35,226 bases of DNA, taken from contig JAGWXK010000018.1 of NCBI GenBank assembly GCA_018969905.1, positions 1-35,226 of the forward strand, written 5' to 3'. Each line of letters begins with the position of its first letter. Within the stretch, counting starts at the first letter, position 1. The stretch comes from Bdellovibrionales bacterium (GTDB lineage: Bacteria > Bdellovibrionota > UBA1018 > CAIMNF01). A program made the position numbers and the translations under genes. Shown one piece after another: positions 26,341-33,585 of the stretch. The notes beneath the pieces were generated by a model. The model was not told the DNA's origin. It saw only the letters and a program-made list of their open reading frames with translations, and ran no database searches.

Positions 26341-28107
26341 ATGAGATATGTAGTAAAGAATGAAGAAGAAGGGTCGCTGAAAGATGCGGCCCTTTTTTTA
26401 TCTGAAAAGACCGGCCTTAGTCTTCTAGCCTCTACGGTTTGTGTGAACCGCGGGATTTCAACGCCCGAGCAGGTGGATTTGTTTTTAAATCCGAAACTCG
26501 AAACGCTGACCCATCCCTTCCGAATTCAAAATCTTGAGAAGGCGGCTATCAGGATCTTTGAATCACAAAACAAGCAAAATCCGGAAAAACTTAGGGTTTT
26601 TACGGACTATGATGTCGATGGCACTACGGGAGCGGCGCTCCTGAGCTGGTTCTTTCGGGATCTTTCGTTTCAGTTCGATGTGGTCCAACCCGATCGGTTT
26701 CGGGATGGGTATGGTCTGAATGTCGGAGCAGTCGAGAAAGCCAAGGAAGACGGAGTCGGGATTCTGATCACGGTCGACTGTGGGGTGACGAACTTTGCAG
26801 CCGCCAAACGTGCCCGAGATCTGGGAATTGAGCTCATCATTGTGGATCATCATCAGATTGATCCGATTCACGGGGTTCCGGACGCCTTTGCGGTGATTGA
26901 TCCGCAGCAGGAGTCCGATCTCTCGGGTCTCAGGCAGCTTTGCGGGTGTGCTCTTGGATTCTACCTTTGCATGGGGATTCGCATCAAGGCTCGCGAGGCA
27001 GGCTTCTTTAAGGCGCGCTCCATTTCCGAGCCCAAAATGAGAAATTTACTGGACCTTGTAGTGATCGCGACCGCAGCTGACATGGTTCCCTTGATCGGGG
27101 ACAATCGAACTCTCGTGCGACATGGTCTTCAGGTTTTGCGGGATACTGATAAGCCAGGACTCAGAGAACTCATGAGGGTTGCGGGAATCGAAGTAAAATC
27201 TGTAAGCGCTTCAAATCTTGGGTTTGGCCTTGGGCCCCGGATCAATGCCTCCGGGAGAATGGGCTCGGCAGAAACAGCATATCGTGTATTGACCACCCGC
27301 GATCCGGATGAGGGCAGACGCCTTGCCGAACAGTTGGAGGCCATGAATCAAGAGAGGGCTGAAACGCAAAATCTAATTTGGGATCAGGTTCGGGAGCGAG
27401 TCAGTGCTGGAATCGAAAAGGGAGAGCATCCGTTTGGTGTGGTGGTGGCTTCCGGTGAATGGCATGAGGGAGTGGTCGGAATCGTTGCATCCCGGGTCAC
27501 GGAGTATTTCAAAAAGCCCGCCGTTGTTCTTTCGATTCGGGAGGACGGGATCGCCAAAGGCTCAGTTCGTTCTTATGGTGGCTACAATGTTCTGGAAGCC
27601 CTCCATCTGAGCAATTCGCGACTTCTTGGGTATGGCGGTCATAAGTTTGCAGCAGGCCTCTCCTTGAAAGAGGAAGATTTCGAAGAGTTTTCGAAAAGTT
27701 TCAATGAGAGTCTCTCAATGCTCATTCCCCGGGAATCAGATGATCGGCTAAAGCTGGAGTGCCGGGTGAAGCTCTCAGATCTTGATCTGAAGGGTCTTTC
27801 TGAACTTGAGAGTTTGGCGCCTTTTGGGCCTGGAAACCCCGAACCCTTGATCGGCGTTGAAGCCAGGATTGAGGAGCAAATGGTTCTTAAGGGCAGGCAT
27901 CTCAAGCTCAAGCTTCAAGCTGAATCGGTTAAGCGGTTTGAAGGGATTTGGTTCAATGCTGCGGAGAGACTAGAATTCACCGAGCTTGTGGAAGTTTCTG
28001 CCCAGTTGAAAAAGTCTTGTTTTTTCGCAGGCATACCCGAAATTAACCGATTCATGGGGCGCGTAACGCCGACACTTCGGATCAAAGAAGCGCGCCTCGT
28101 TACATAG
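26341..28107 (+). CDS. recJ: Single-strand-specific 5'-3' exonuclease RecJ
   Basis: Degrades 5'-ended single strands in RecF-pathway recombination and mismatch repair. The 588-residue DHH/DHHA1 protein has motif I Asp-Tyr-Asp-Val-Asp-Gly (89-94), motif II Val-Asp-Cys-Gly, motif III Asp-His-His (169-171), Ala-Thr-Ala-Ala-Asp-Met-Val-Pro, Gly-Pro-Arg-Ile-Asn-Ala-Ser-Gly-Arg, and the DHHA1 motifs His-Glu-Gly-Val-Val-Gly-Ile and Gly-Gly-His-Lys-Phe-Ala-Ala-Gly. A C-terminal OB-fold region has Phe-Gly-Pro-Gly-Asn-Pro-Glu-Pro. Length is standard. It starts six bases after secF and ends the operon. Confidence 0.95.
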   Translation: MRYVVKNEEEGSLKDAALFLSEKTGLSLLASTVCVNRGISTPEQVDLFLNPKLETLTHPFRIQNLEKAAIRIFESQNKQNPEKLRVFTDYDVDGTTGAALLSWFFRDLSFQFDVVQPDRFRDGYGLNVGAVEKAKEDGVGILITVDCGVTNFAAAKRARDLGIELIIVDHHQIDPIHGVPDAFAVIDPQQESDLSGLRQLCGCALGFYLCMGIRIKAREAGFFKARSISEPKMRNLLDLVVIATAADMVPLIGDNRTLVRHGLQVLRDTDKPGLRELMRVAGIEVKSVSASNLGFGLGPRINASGRMGSAETAYRVLTTRDPDEGRRLAEQLEAMNQERAETQNLIWDQVRERVSAGIEKGEHPFGVVVASGEWHEGVVGIVASRVTEYFKKPAVVLSIREDGIAKGSVRSYGGYNVLEALHLSNSRLLGYGGHKFAAGLSLKEEDFEEFSKSFNESLSMLIPRESDDRLKLECRVKLSDLDLKGLSELESLAPFGPGNPEPLIGVEARIEEQMVLKGRHLKLKLQAESVKRFEGIWFNAAERLEFTELVEVSAQLKKSCFFAGIPEINRFMGRVTPTLRIKEARLVT

Positions 28108-28188
28108 GACTTGTGTAGGTGCCCCGATCGACTTCATCCTGATTCAAACGAAGTATATTTTTGATCCACGTTCATGGAGGAACGGGTT

Positions 28189-29799
28189 ATGCGAATCGGG
28201 TTCACCCTTTTTTGTTATTTGATCATCAGCGTTGCATTGTCATCTCCGGCGCTTTCTGCAAGTCAGGAATACCAGTCTCGACCAGGGGACTGGGTGGTAC
28301 GAACAAAAGCCTCAAAGATTGATGGCGCATTTGAGAGAATCGCAGCCCGCTTGGGTCGAAATCTGGGGCAGAAGCAATCGGTTCAGATCCGGAAGTTCAT
28401 GACCTCCTCCGAGTTTGCGACTTTGATCATTCGCGGCGGGAGTTTTTCCGATACCAAAGCCGCCCTTCGCCAGGATCCGGAAGTGGCGTATGCAGAGCCG
28501 AATTATCTTTTTCACGCGCTCGGTCGCATGGATCCCGTGCCGAATGATGCCCGGTTTGGTGCCCTCTGGGGATTGAAGAATACAGGTCAGGCCGATGCCG
28601 CAGGTCAGATTGGTTCGGAGGGATCTGATATTCATGTGTCTCCGGTTTGGGCCGAAGGTATTACTGGCAGTCGTTCCATCAAGGTTGCAGTGATTGATAC
28701 AGGAATTGACGGGGTTCATCCCGATCTTCAAGCCAATGTGGATGTGGCAAATGGCTATGATTTCGTAAGTCAAACCGTGGGCGGAGCAGATGACCACAAT
28801 CACGGGACGCACTGTGCGGGCACGATTGGCGCACTCGCAAACAATGGCGTGGGGGTTGCGGGAGTGAATTGGAACGTCACTCTGATCCCGATTAAGTTCC
28901 TGGATTCGCGCGGCAGCGGAACTTTGGAAAACGCAGTTCAGTCGATTCAGTACGCAACCAGGTTAAAGGTGGACATCATGAGCAACAGCTGGGGCGGCGG
29001 TCCATTCACCCAGGCACTTTATGATGCGATTGAAGACGCAAAAAAACAGGGAATCCTCTTTGTTGCCGCAGCCGGAAATGATTCCAACAATAACGATTCA
29101 CGGGCAACCTACCCGGCAGGATACGAGATCGATAACGTTCTTTCGGTAGCGGCAACCGACAACCGCGATCGACTTGCGGGCTTTTCAAACTATGGTGCTC
29201 GCACGGTTCATGTTGCCGCGCCTGGCGTGAAAATTCTTTCCACTCTGAAGGGTGGGGGATATGGCGCGATGAGCGGGACATCCATGGCAACTCCCCACGT
29301 GGCGGGGATGGCCGCACTCCTCTTGTCAGCGAACCCGTCACTCGGGTACGGTCAACTCAAGGATCTGATCATCCGATCCAGTGATCCGGTTCGTGGTTTG
29401 TCACGCAAGGTGATCTCAAAGGGTCGCGTAAACGTCTATAATGCAATTCATGGAATTTTCCCGGTAACTGAAGGGCCGGATTCAACCAAGTGGCGTGATG
29501 TATCTTACCCAGTTGAGTCCGCGCATCCTTATGAAAATGGAAAGGCCGTGAGTTTCGAGGTCAAAGTCCCCGGTGCGAAATATCTGAGAATCGTGTTTGA
29601 TCAGGTGGATACGGAATCCGGATATGACTTTGTTGAAGTCAAGCAACCGCGAGGGGAAGTGGTGGAGTCCCTCTCTGGCAGCCAAAAGGCCTATACCAGT
29701 GATTACGTTGAGGGAGATGCGGCTGAAATCTGGATTCGGGCTGATTCCAGTGTGAACAAGTGGGGATTTAAGGTTTCAAAAGTTCAGGCAATTTATTAA
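28189..29799 (+). CDS. Secreted subtilisin-like serine protease with CUB-like C-terminal domain
   Basis: The ATG at 28189 has GGAGGA eight bases upstream and begins a signal peptide ending near Ala-Leu-Ser-Ala (21-24). An I9-like propeptide (about 28-110) follows, with Val-Ala-Tyr-Ala-Glu-Pro-Asn-Tyr. The S8 catalytic domain has Asp170 (Val-Ile-Asp-Thr-Gly-Ile-Asp), His205 (Asn-His-Gly-Thr-His), oxyanion Asn297 and Ser365 (Gly-Thr-Ser-Met-Ala-Thr-Pro). The last 100 residues form a CUB-like beta domain beginning Val-Glu-Ser-Ala-His-Pro-Tyr and containing Glu-Ser-Gly-Tyr-Asp-Phe-Val. The 536-residue enzyme probably acts outside the cell, in nutrition or attack on prey; that role is inference. 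Confidence 0.93.
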   Translation: MRIGFTLFCYLIISVALSSPALSASQEYQSRPGDWVVRTKASKIDGAFERIAARLGRNLGQKQSVQIRKFMTSSEFATLIIRGGSFSDTKAALRQDPEVAYAEPNYLFHALGRMDPVPNDARFGALWGLKNTGQADAAGQIGSEGSDIHVSPVWAEGITGSRSIKVAVIDTGIDGVHPDLQANVDVANGYDFVSQTVGGADDHNHGTHCAGTIGALANNGVGVAGVNWNVTLIPIKFLDSRGSGTLENAVQSIQYATRLKVDIMSNSWGGGPFTQALYDAIEDAKKQGILFVAAAGNDSNNNDSRATYPAGYEIDNVLSVAATDNRDRLAGFSNYGARTVHVAAPGVKILSTLKGGGYGAMSGTSMATPHVAGMAALLLSANPSLGYGQLKDLIIRSSDPVRGLSRKVISKGRVNVYNAIHGIFPVTEGPDSTKWRDVSYPVESAHPYENGKAVSFEVKVPGAKYLRIVFDQVDTESGYDFVEVKQPRGEVVESLSGSQKAYTSDYVEGDAAEIWIRADSSVNKWGFKVSKVQAIY

Positions 29800-29808
29800 G
29801 GTCCCTTC

Positions 29809-30306
29809 ATGCCGAGGAAGGTACTTTTGATTTTTTTGGTTGCCTCAATGGGGTGCCCCGGTTTTGCCGAGGAGTCGCAGCCGGCTGTGAGTCCCCTGCT
29901 TCAGCCAAGTCCCACCATGATCCCGATTTCAAGGGAAGAGAAGGCCAGGATTTATTCCCAATTCAAAAAGAAGCTCGCAGAAGAGGAGCGTGAATTTGAA
30001 AGGCAGGAAAAAACCAGGCGGCGCGAACTGGTGAAGTCGCAAAATGAGCGTCGCAAGGAGTGGCGCGAACGCGAAAAAAAGGCGAGAAGGGAGTTCTTTG
30101 AATCCCATACGAGCGGTCCGGAAAGGCGTCACTACGTGCAGGATTTCGTAAAAAGGAAAAAGGAATTTGATGCCACTGAAAAGCGGGAATGGGTGGAGTT
30201 CAAGCAGCGGCAAAGCGAGGAGCGCAAGGCGTTCCGCCTCTCCCGTCAGGAGCGCAATCGTAGGGTAAACGAGTCCCTTGATAAGAATATCAAGCCGGAA
30301 ATCTAG
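29809..30306 (+). CDS. Secreted, highly charged helical protein of unknown function
   Basis: This 165-residue protein has an N-terminal signal peptide ending near Phe-Ala-Glu (19-21) and a Pro/Ser-rich linker. From about residue 42 to the end the chain is almost only Glu, Lys, Arg, Gln and Phe, with Glu/Lys and Arg spaced as in a single alpha helix or coiled coil. Cysteine is absent from the mature part. It starts ten bases after the protease and may be co-transcribed with it. Its stop overlaps the stop of queE on the other strand by four bases. No family recognised; a periplasmic spacer or chaperone-like role is possible. Confidence 0.7.
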   Translation: MPRKVLLIFLVASMGCPGFAEESQPAVSPLLQPSPTMIPISREEKARIYSQFKKKLAEEEREFERQEKTRRRELVKSQNERRKEWREREKKARREFFESHTSGPERRHYVQDFVKRKKEFDATEKREWVEFKQRQSEERKAFRLSRQERNRRVNESLDKNIKPEI

Positions 30307-30977
30307 ACGCCCTTCGTATCAGGCCCCCAAAGATATTTGTGAAGCTGGATCTGGAAACGAACTGCCAATTTATCCTGCAAAATCAGTTCGGCCAAGGATC
30401 GAGCCGGAAGTCCCTCAAAGGTGCCTGGCGATCCGAGCGCTTTAACTGCAGGAGAAAACAGGATTTCCCGGGTGGGCAGCCTTCCATTCCTGACCAGGTC
30501 CCGCGCCCATTCGTAATCGGATTTGGAGGTGATTACGAATTTGATCTCATCCTCCGGTTTTAGAAACTTCAGGTTCTGCTCGAAACCTCCGCGACTCATC
30601 CCCGAGCCCGGAGTTTTGATGTCCATGATGATTCTTGCAAAAGGGGAGGCTGCCTCGATCGAAACCTCGCCATGGGTTTCAATCGAGACCGCATAGCCTT
30701 CCTGCCTCAGAAGTTTCAAAAACGGAAGAGTCCCTCGCTGGAGCAGGGGTTCGCCCCCGGTCAAAAGGACATGTTTGGCACCGGTTTTTCTGATTTGTGC
30801 CAGGATGGATTCAAAATCCATCCGTTTTCCGCCTTTGAAACTATACGCCGAGTCGCAATAGGTGCACCGCAGATTGCAGCCTGTGAGTCTTACAAAGACG
30901 AAAGGAATTCCACTGAGTGAAGTTTCTCCCTGAAGGGAATGGAAGATCTCAGTGATGAGCAGTCCATCAAATGCCAT
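30303..30977 (-). CDS. queE: 7-carboxy-7-deazaguanine synthase (radical SAM)
   Basis: Converts 6-carboxytetrahydropterin to 7-carboxy-7-deazaguanine in preQ0/queuosine synthesis. The 224-residue protein has Glu-Ile-Phe-His-Ser-Leu-Gln-Gly-Glu near the N terminus and the cluster motif Cys-Asn-Leu-Arg-Cys-Thr-Tyr-Cys (34-41) with Asp-Ser after it. It also has Leu-Thr-Gly-Gly-Glu-Pro-Leu-Leu-Gln, Glu-Thr-His-Gly and Asp-Ile-Lys-Thr-Pro-Gly-Ser-Gly. No Shine-Dalgarno is seen. The ATG lies 28 bp after the terminator of the c-di-GMP-aptamer RNA, leaving no room for a normal promoter, so expression may depend on read-through of that RNA. Confidence 0.93.
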   Translation of the reverse strand: MAFDGLLITEIFHSLQGETSLSGIPFVFVRLTGCNLRCTYCDSAYSFKGGKRMDFESILAQIRKTGAKHVLLTGGEPLLQRGTLPFLKLLRQEGYAVSIETHGEVSIEAASPFARIIMDIKTPGSGMSRGGFEQNLKFLKPEDEIKFVITSKSDYEWARDLVRNGRLPTREILFSPAVKALGSPGTFEGLPARSLAELILQDKLAVRFQIQLHKYLWGPDTKGV

Positions 30978-31004
30978 AGATTTTGGAAATTTATCGCAGC
31001 GTGA

Positions 31005-31048
31005 TCAAAAGAGAAAGGCGCGAATGGGGCTCAATCCATTCGCGCCTT
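31005..31048 (-). terminator. Intrinsic terminator of the c-di-GMP-aptamer RNA
   Basis: On the minus strand a perfect 13-bp stem (31015-31027 with 31036-31048) encloses an 8-base loop and is followed by TTTCTCTTTTG. This is the strongest terminator in the window. It separates the RNA from queE, whose start lies at 30977. Confidence 0.9.
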
Positions 31049-31152
31049 GTTGGAATGAAGAGAGGGTCCTTTGCTCCTGTTGATCTATCGGGGTGAATAG
31101 ATGATCAGTTGCTGTGTTGGGACCCCCCTTGAAAGCTTTGAAGGCTTCCTCA

Positions 31153-31252
31153 CCTTTGGCAGCCCAGCCGACGTGGGTCTTCGGGGTAAAAGACCTGTAG
31201 TCCCGTTGGTTTTGCGTCTCCGACGTTTCCGTCGGGTTGCCTTTTTCAAAGG
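31153..31252 (-). promoter_or_regulatory. c-di-GMP-I riboswitch aptamer (GEMM-I)
   Basis: On the minus strand an outer stem CCTTTG/CAAAGG closes the element, with GGCAACC next to GGGCTGCC. Inside are the stem CCGACG-GAAA-CGTCGG (31220-31235) with a GNRA tetraloop, directly followed by AGACGCAAAACC (31207-31219). A second hairpin GGTCT...AGACC (31176-31195) and the conserved CGGCTGGGCTGCC end follow. GACGCAAA, the GAAA tetraloop and the terminal GCTGCC-like strand are the GEMM-I signature. These were matched by eye to the known consensus. Confidence 0.85.
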
Positions 31253-31303
31253 GGGTTTGGATTTCCCGCCTCTTCACGAGCCCCATTCTTTAGGGCTCTA
31301 TAA

Positions 31304-31331
31304 ATTTTGTTTGATTCTTAACCTCCGTTAA
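31304..31331 (-). promoter_or_regulatory. Candidate promoter of the aptamer RNA
   Basis: TTAACG (31326-31331) and CAAAAT (31304-31309) on the minus strand have a 16-bp spacer. Start would be near 31298, exactly at the first base of the 5' hairpin. The boxes are poor sigma-70 matches; another sigma factor is possible. Confidence 0.35.
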
Positions 31332-31342
31332 CTCCCGTTAAA
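31315..31342 (-). repeat. Three 10-bp-phased repeats upstream of the aptamer RNA
   Basis: On the minus strand TTAACGGGAG, TTAACGGAGG and TTAAGAA follow one another with about 10-bp spacing, one helical turn. They overlap the candidate promoter and lie between the RNA and the divergent DUF4097-like gene. Phased repeats like this are typical of cooperative regulator binding. Confidence 0.55.
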
Positions 31343-31447
31343 GGAACTTCATACTCTTATGATAGCTCATTGCGTTATTTGCGCAAGTGCGCTGACTGTT
31401 TTTTTTATGAAAGTTTCAGATTTCGCTGTAAGTTCAATGGGATTTCA

Positions 31448-32554
31448 ATGCGCCATCTACTACTTTCATTGACGGTTTTTTGGACACTTCTGGTTGCAGT
31501 TCCATGTCTTGCGATTCAATCCTTCACTCTTCAAGTCGAGCAGGATCTTGCGTTGAAACATGCTCTCCCGGTGTACATTCAACATCGGCTTGGAGACCTG
31601 AGCGTTCAGGGATGGGTTCAGGATCGAATCCGCGTAGAAATGAAGATGAAGGTTCTTGCAGAAACCAAGGAAGCCGCCGAGCAAGAGTTCAAAAAGCTTG
31701 ATCTGATCACCTTTGAGGGAAAGGACCGCTTTGAAATCAGGATGGGGCACTCTCAAGGGGTGGACTTGGTCTCCAAGATGCGTGATCGAGCCAAAAATCC
31801 GGTCCAAGTGGATCTCTTCATCAAGGCGCCCTATCAGAGCAATCTTTCAATAGTGATGGGCGAGGGCAAACGGATGAAGCTGGAGCAGTGGAGGGGTTCT
31901 GTTTCCCTGACGGGAAAAGGCGACTTCCTTTCTTTCGGAAATCTTGATCTTTCCGGTGAGATTTCCCTGAACTGCATTCAATGCGAAACCGAGATCCGAG
32001 ATTCCACGTTGAGTGGAAGAATTTCCGTGGGATCGAAGCCGGTAACCCTGTCTGGTGTGAACTCAAAAATACTGAACATTGATGGTGGAACCGAGGAGAT
32101 TCGGATTGATCAGTCCACCGGAAAGTTTACAGTCCATACACGATCCGGAAGACTTACGGTTTCGCGTTTCAAGGGTGATGTCCAATTTCAAAGCGAAGAG
32201 GGTGGGGCGTACCTGAGTCAATACAGCGGGGGTGCAGACATCCATACCGGAAGTGGGCAGGTGGTAATTGACATGGACGAGGTTCGAAACGGATTGAACG
32301 TCGATACGGAAAAGAGCGACATCCAAATCGGGCTTTTGCCCAGTTTTGTAGGAGGTCTTGATTTGAAGAGTCTGCGAGGGGACGTGATCGTGCAGTTTCC
32401 CTACGAAATCTCAGGAAATTCGAATCTGAATCGATATGGCCCTGCATCTTCCGGACAGGTGGATGGTGCGATTGGAAGAAAGACACGGCCCTTGATCCAT
32501 GCGTACAGCAAGCAGGGCGGAGTCCGAATCATTCGTAAGGTTCCGACCCGATGA
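31448..32554 (+). CDS. Exported DUF4097-like beta-helical protein
   Basis: The ATG at 31448 begins a signal peptide (hydrophobic to about residue 21, Cys-Leu-Ala end). The frame continues upstream to 31370 without export features. The 368-residue product has a repeating pattern of short strands, with runs such as Leu-Ser-Gly-Arg-Ile-Ser-Val, Thr-Val-His-Thr-Arg-Ser-Gly-Arg-Leu-Thr-Val and Asp-Ile-His-Thr-Gly-Ser-Gly. This is typical of DUF4097/adhesin-type beta-helices. Two cysteines lie close together near residue 180. It is the first gene of a cell-envelope operon, overlapping the glycosyltransferase by four bases. Function unknown. Confidence 0.75.
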   Translation: MRHLLLSLTVFWTLLVAVPCLAIQSFTLQVEQDLALKHALPVYIQHRLGDLSVQGWVQDRIRVEMKMKVLAETKEAAEQEFKKLDLITFEGKDRFEIRMGHSQGVDLVSKMRDRAKNPVQVDLFIKAPYQSNLSIVMGEGKRMKLEQWRGSVSLTGKGDFLSFGNLDLSGEISLNCIQCETEIRDSTLSGRISVGSKPVTLSGVNSKILNIDGGTEEIRIDQSTGKFTVHTRSGRLTVSRFKGDVQFQSEEGGAYLSQYSGGADIHTGSGQVVIDMDEVRNGLNVDTEKSDIQIGLLPSFVGGLDLKSLRGDVIVQFPYEISGNSNLNRYGPASSGQVDGAIGRKTRPLIHAYSKQGGVRIIRKVPTR

Positions 32555-33585
32555 AACCGATCGTGTTCCGGTTGAGCAGTCTTGGAGATTTGATTCTGTC
32601 GACTAGTTTTTTGGAAAGCCTGCCAGACGGGATCTTGGTGGATTGGGTGGTCTCCTCCGAGTTTGAGTTCGTTCTCAGGGGACATCCGAGAATCGGAAAA
32701 TTATGGGTTTATGATAAAAAAACCGGCCTTCGCGGATGGTTGAGACTGATTTTGTTCCTGTCCAGGGAAGGGTATGACGTTCAAATTGATCTCCATAGAA
32801 CGCCGAGAACCAGAATTGGTAGCTTGATGCTTGGCATTTTGAATCAGTTCTACCGCCGTAAAGTTCGACGGTTTTCCATCTCTAAAGAGAGGATTCGAAC
32901 ATTGATGGTCCTTCTTCTGAAGAAAAGGATTCCCAAAAGGTGGATTCCATCTCCGTATTGGATGAGGTTTGGACTGCTTGCAGGTAGGATCGCACAAGGG
33001 GGGATTCTGCGAAAACCATCCTATATTCCGATTCTTTCGAAATCAGGACTCTCCGAAAATCACATCCTGGATTCTTTGGGCATTGCTCAGGGCTCCTATT
33101 TTTGTTTGATGCCCGCGTCCCGTTGGAAAACCAAGGAATGGAGTGCTCGGTCTTTCTGCAAACTTTCTTCGAGTCTTGAAAAAAAGGGACTCATTCCTGT
33201 GCTGTTGGGGCGGGAGGGGGACCCGGCCTGCGGTCAAGTGAAGCAACTGTTTGAGGCAGAGGGGGTCACCCATCGGAGCTTGCTCCAAGAAGCTGACTTT
33301 CGGGTTACGGCGATCGTTTTGAAGAGTGCTGCTTTTTTTGTCGGATGTGACACCGGACTCTCGCACCTTGCGGAGTCCGTAGGCTGCAAAACCCATGTTC
33401 TGTTTGGCCCCACCAGGCCCGAGATTGGGTTTGGCCCCTGCCAGGATGGCAGCAAATCAATTGGATCACGAATCGGGTGTGCACCCTGTTCAAAAAGCGG
33501 TAAGCGTTGCTATCGGGTCTGGAGTCCAAATGAGTGCATGAAAAAACTGCTCCCCGAGGTTGTGGAACGCGAGATCCTTTCATGA
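32551..33585 (+). CDS. Family 9 glycosyltransferase (LPS heptosyltransferase-like)
   Basis: This 344-residue GT-B enzyme probably adds heptose or a related sugar to the LPS inner core at the cytoplasmic face. The N terminus Val-Phe-Arg-Leu-Ser-Ser-Leu-Gly-Asp-Leu-Ile-Leu holds the Asp seen in heptosyltransferases. The C-terminal half has Pro-Ala-Ser-Arg-Trp-Lys-Thr-Lys-Glu-Trp, Phe-Val-Gly-Cys-Asp-Thr-Gly-Leu-Ser-His-Leu-Ala, and Leu-Phe-Gly-Pro-Thr-Arg-Pro. A Cys-Ala-Pro-Cys motif near the end is common in the family. The start overlaps the preceding gene by four bases, and the stop overlaps waaA. Donor specificity is unknown. Confidence 0.9.
   Translation: MKPIVFRLSSLGDLILSTSFLESLPDGILVDWVVSSEFEFVLRGHPRIGKLWVYDKKTGLRGWLRLILFLSREGYDVQIDLHRTPRTRIGSLMLGILNQFYRRKVRRFSISKERIRTLMVLLLKKRIPKRWIPSPYWMRFGLLAGRIAQGGILRKPSYIPILSKSGLSENHILDSLGIAQGSYFCLMPASRWKTKEWSARSFCKLSSSLEKKGLIPVLLGREGDPACGQVKQLFEAEGVTHRSLLQEADFRVTAIVLKSAAFFVGCDTGLSHLAESVGCKTHVLFGPTRPEIGFGPCQDGSKSIGSRIGCAPCSKSGKRCYRVWSPNECMKKLLPEVVEREILS

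Larger units (their letters stand above)
31005..31298 (-). ncRNA. Structured RNA with c-di-GMP-I (GEMM-I) aptamer and terminator
   Basis: The predicted RNA of about 290 nt has four structured parts in order on the minus strand. A 5' hairpin GAGCCC/GGGCTC (31278-31298) comes first, then a GEMM-I aptamer (31153-31252). A 3' domain closed by GGGTCC/GGACCC (31120-31125 with 31064-31069) contains an inner stem-loop at 31081-31107. A terminator (31005-31048) ends it. No ORF with a credible start and coding signal lies inside. It could be a stand-alone c-di-GMP-binding RNA like the abundant riboswitch RNA reported in Bdellovibrio, or a riboswitch whose terminator controls queE. Confidence 0.75.

Noticed and set aside
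31005-31286. 93-codon minus-strand open frame across the aptamer RNA
   Set aside because: It runs through the aptamer stems and terminator, has no ribosome-binding site, and its composition looks like translated structured RNA rather than a protein family.
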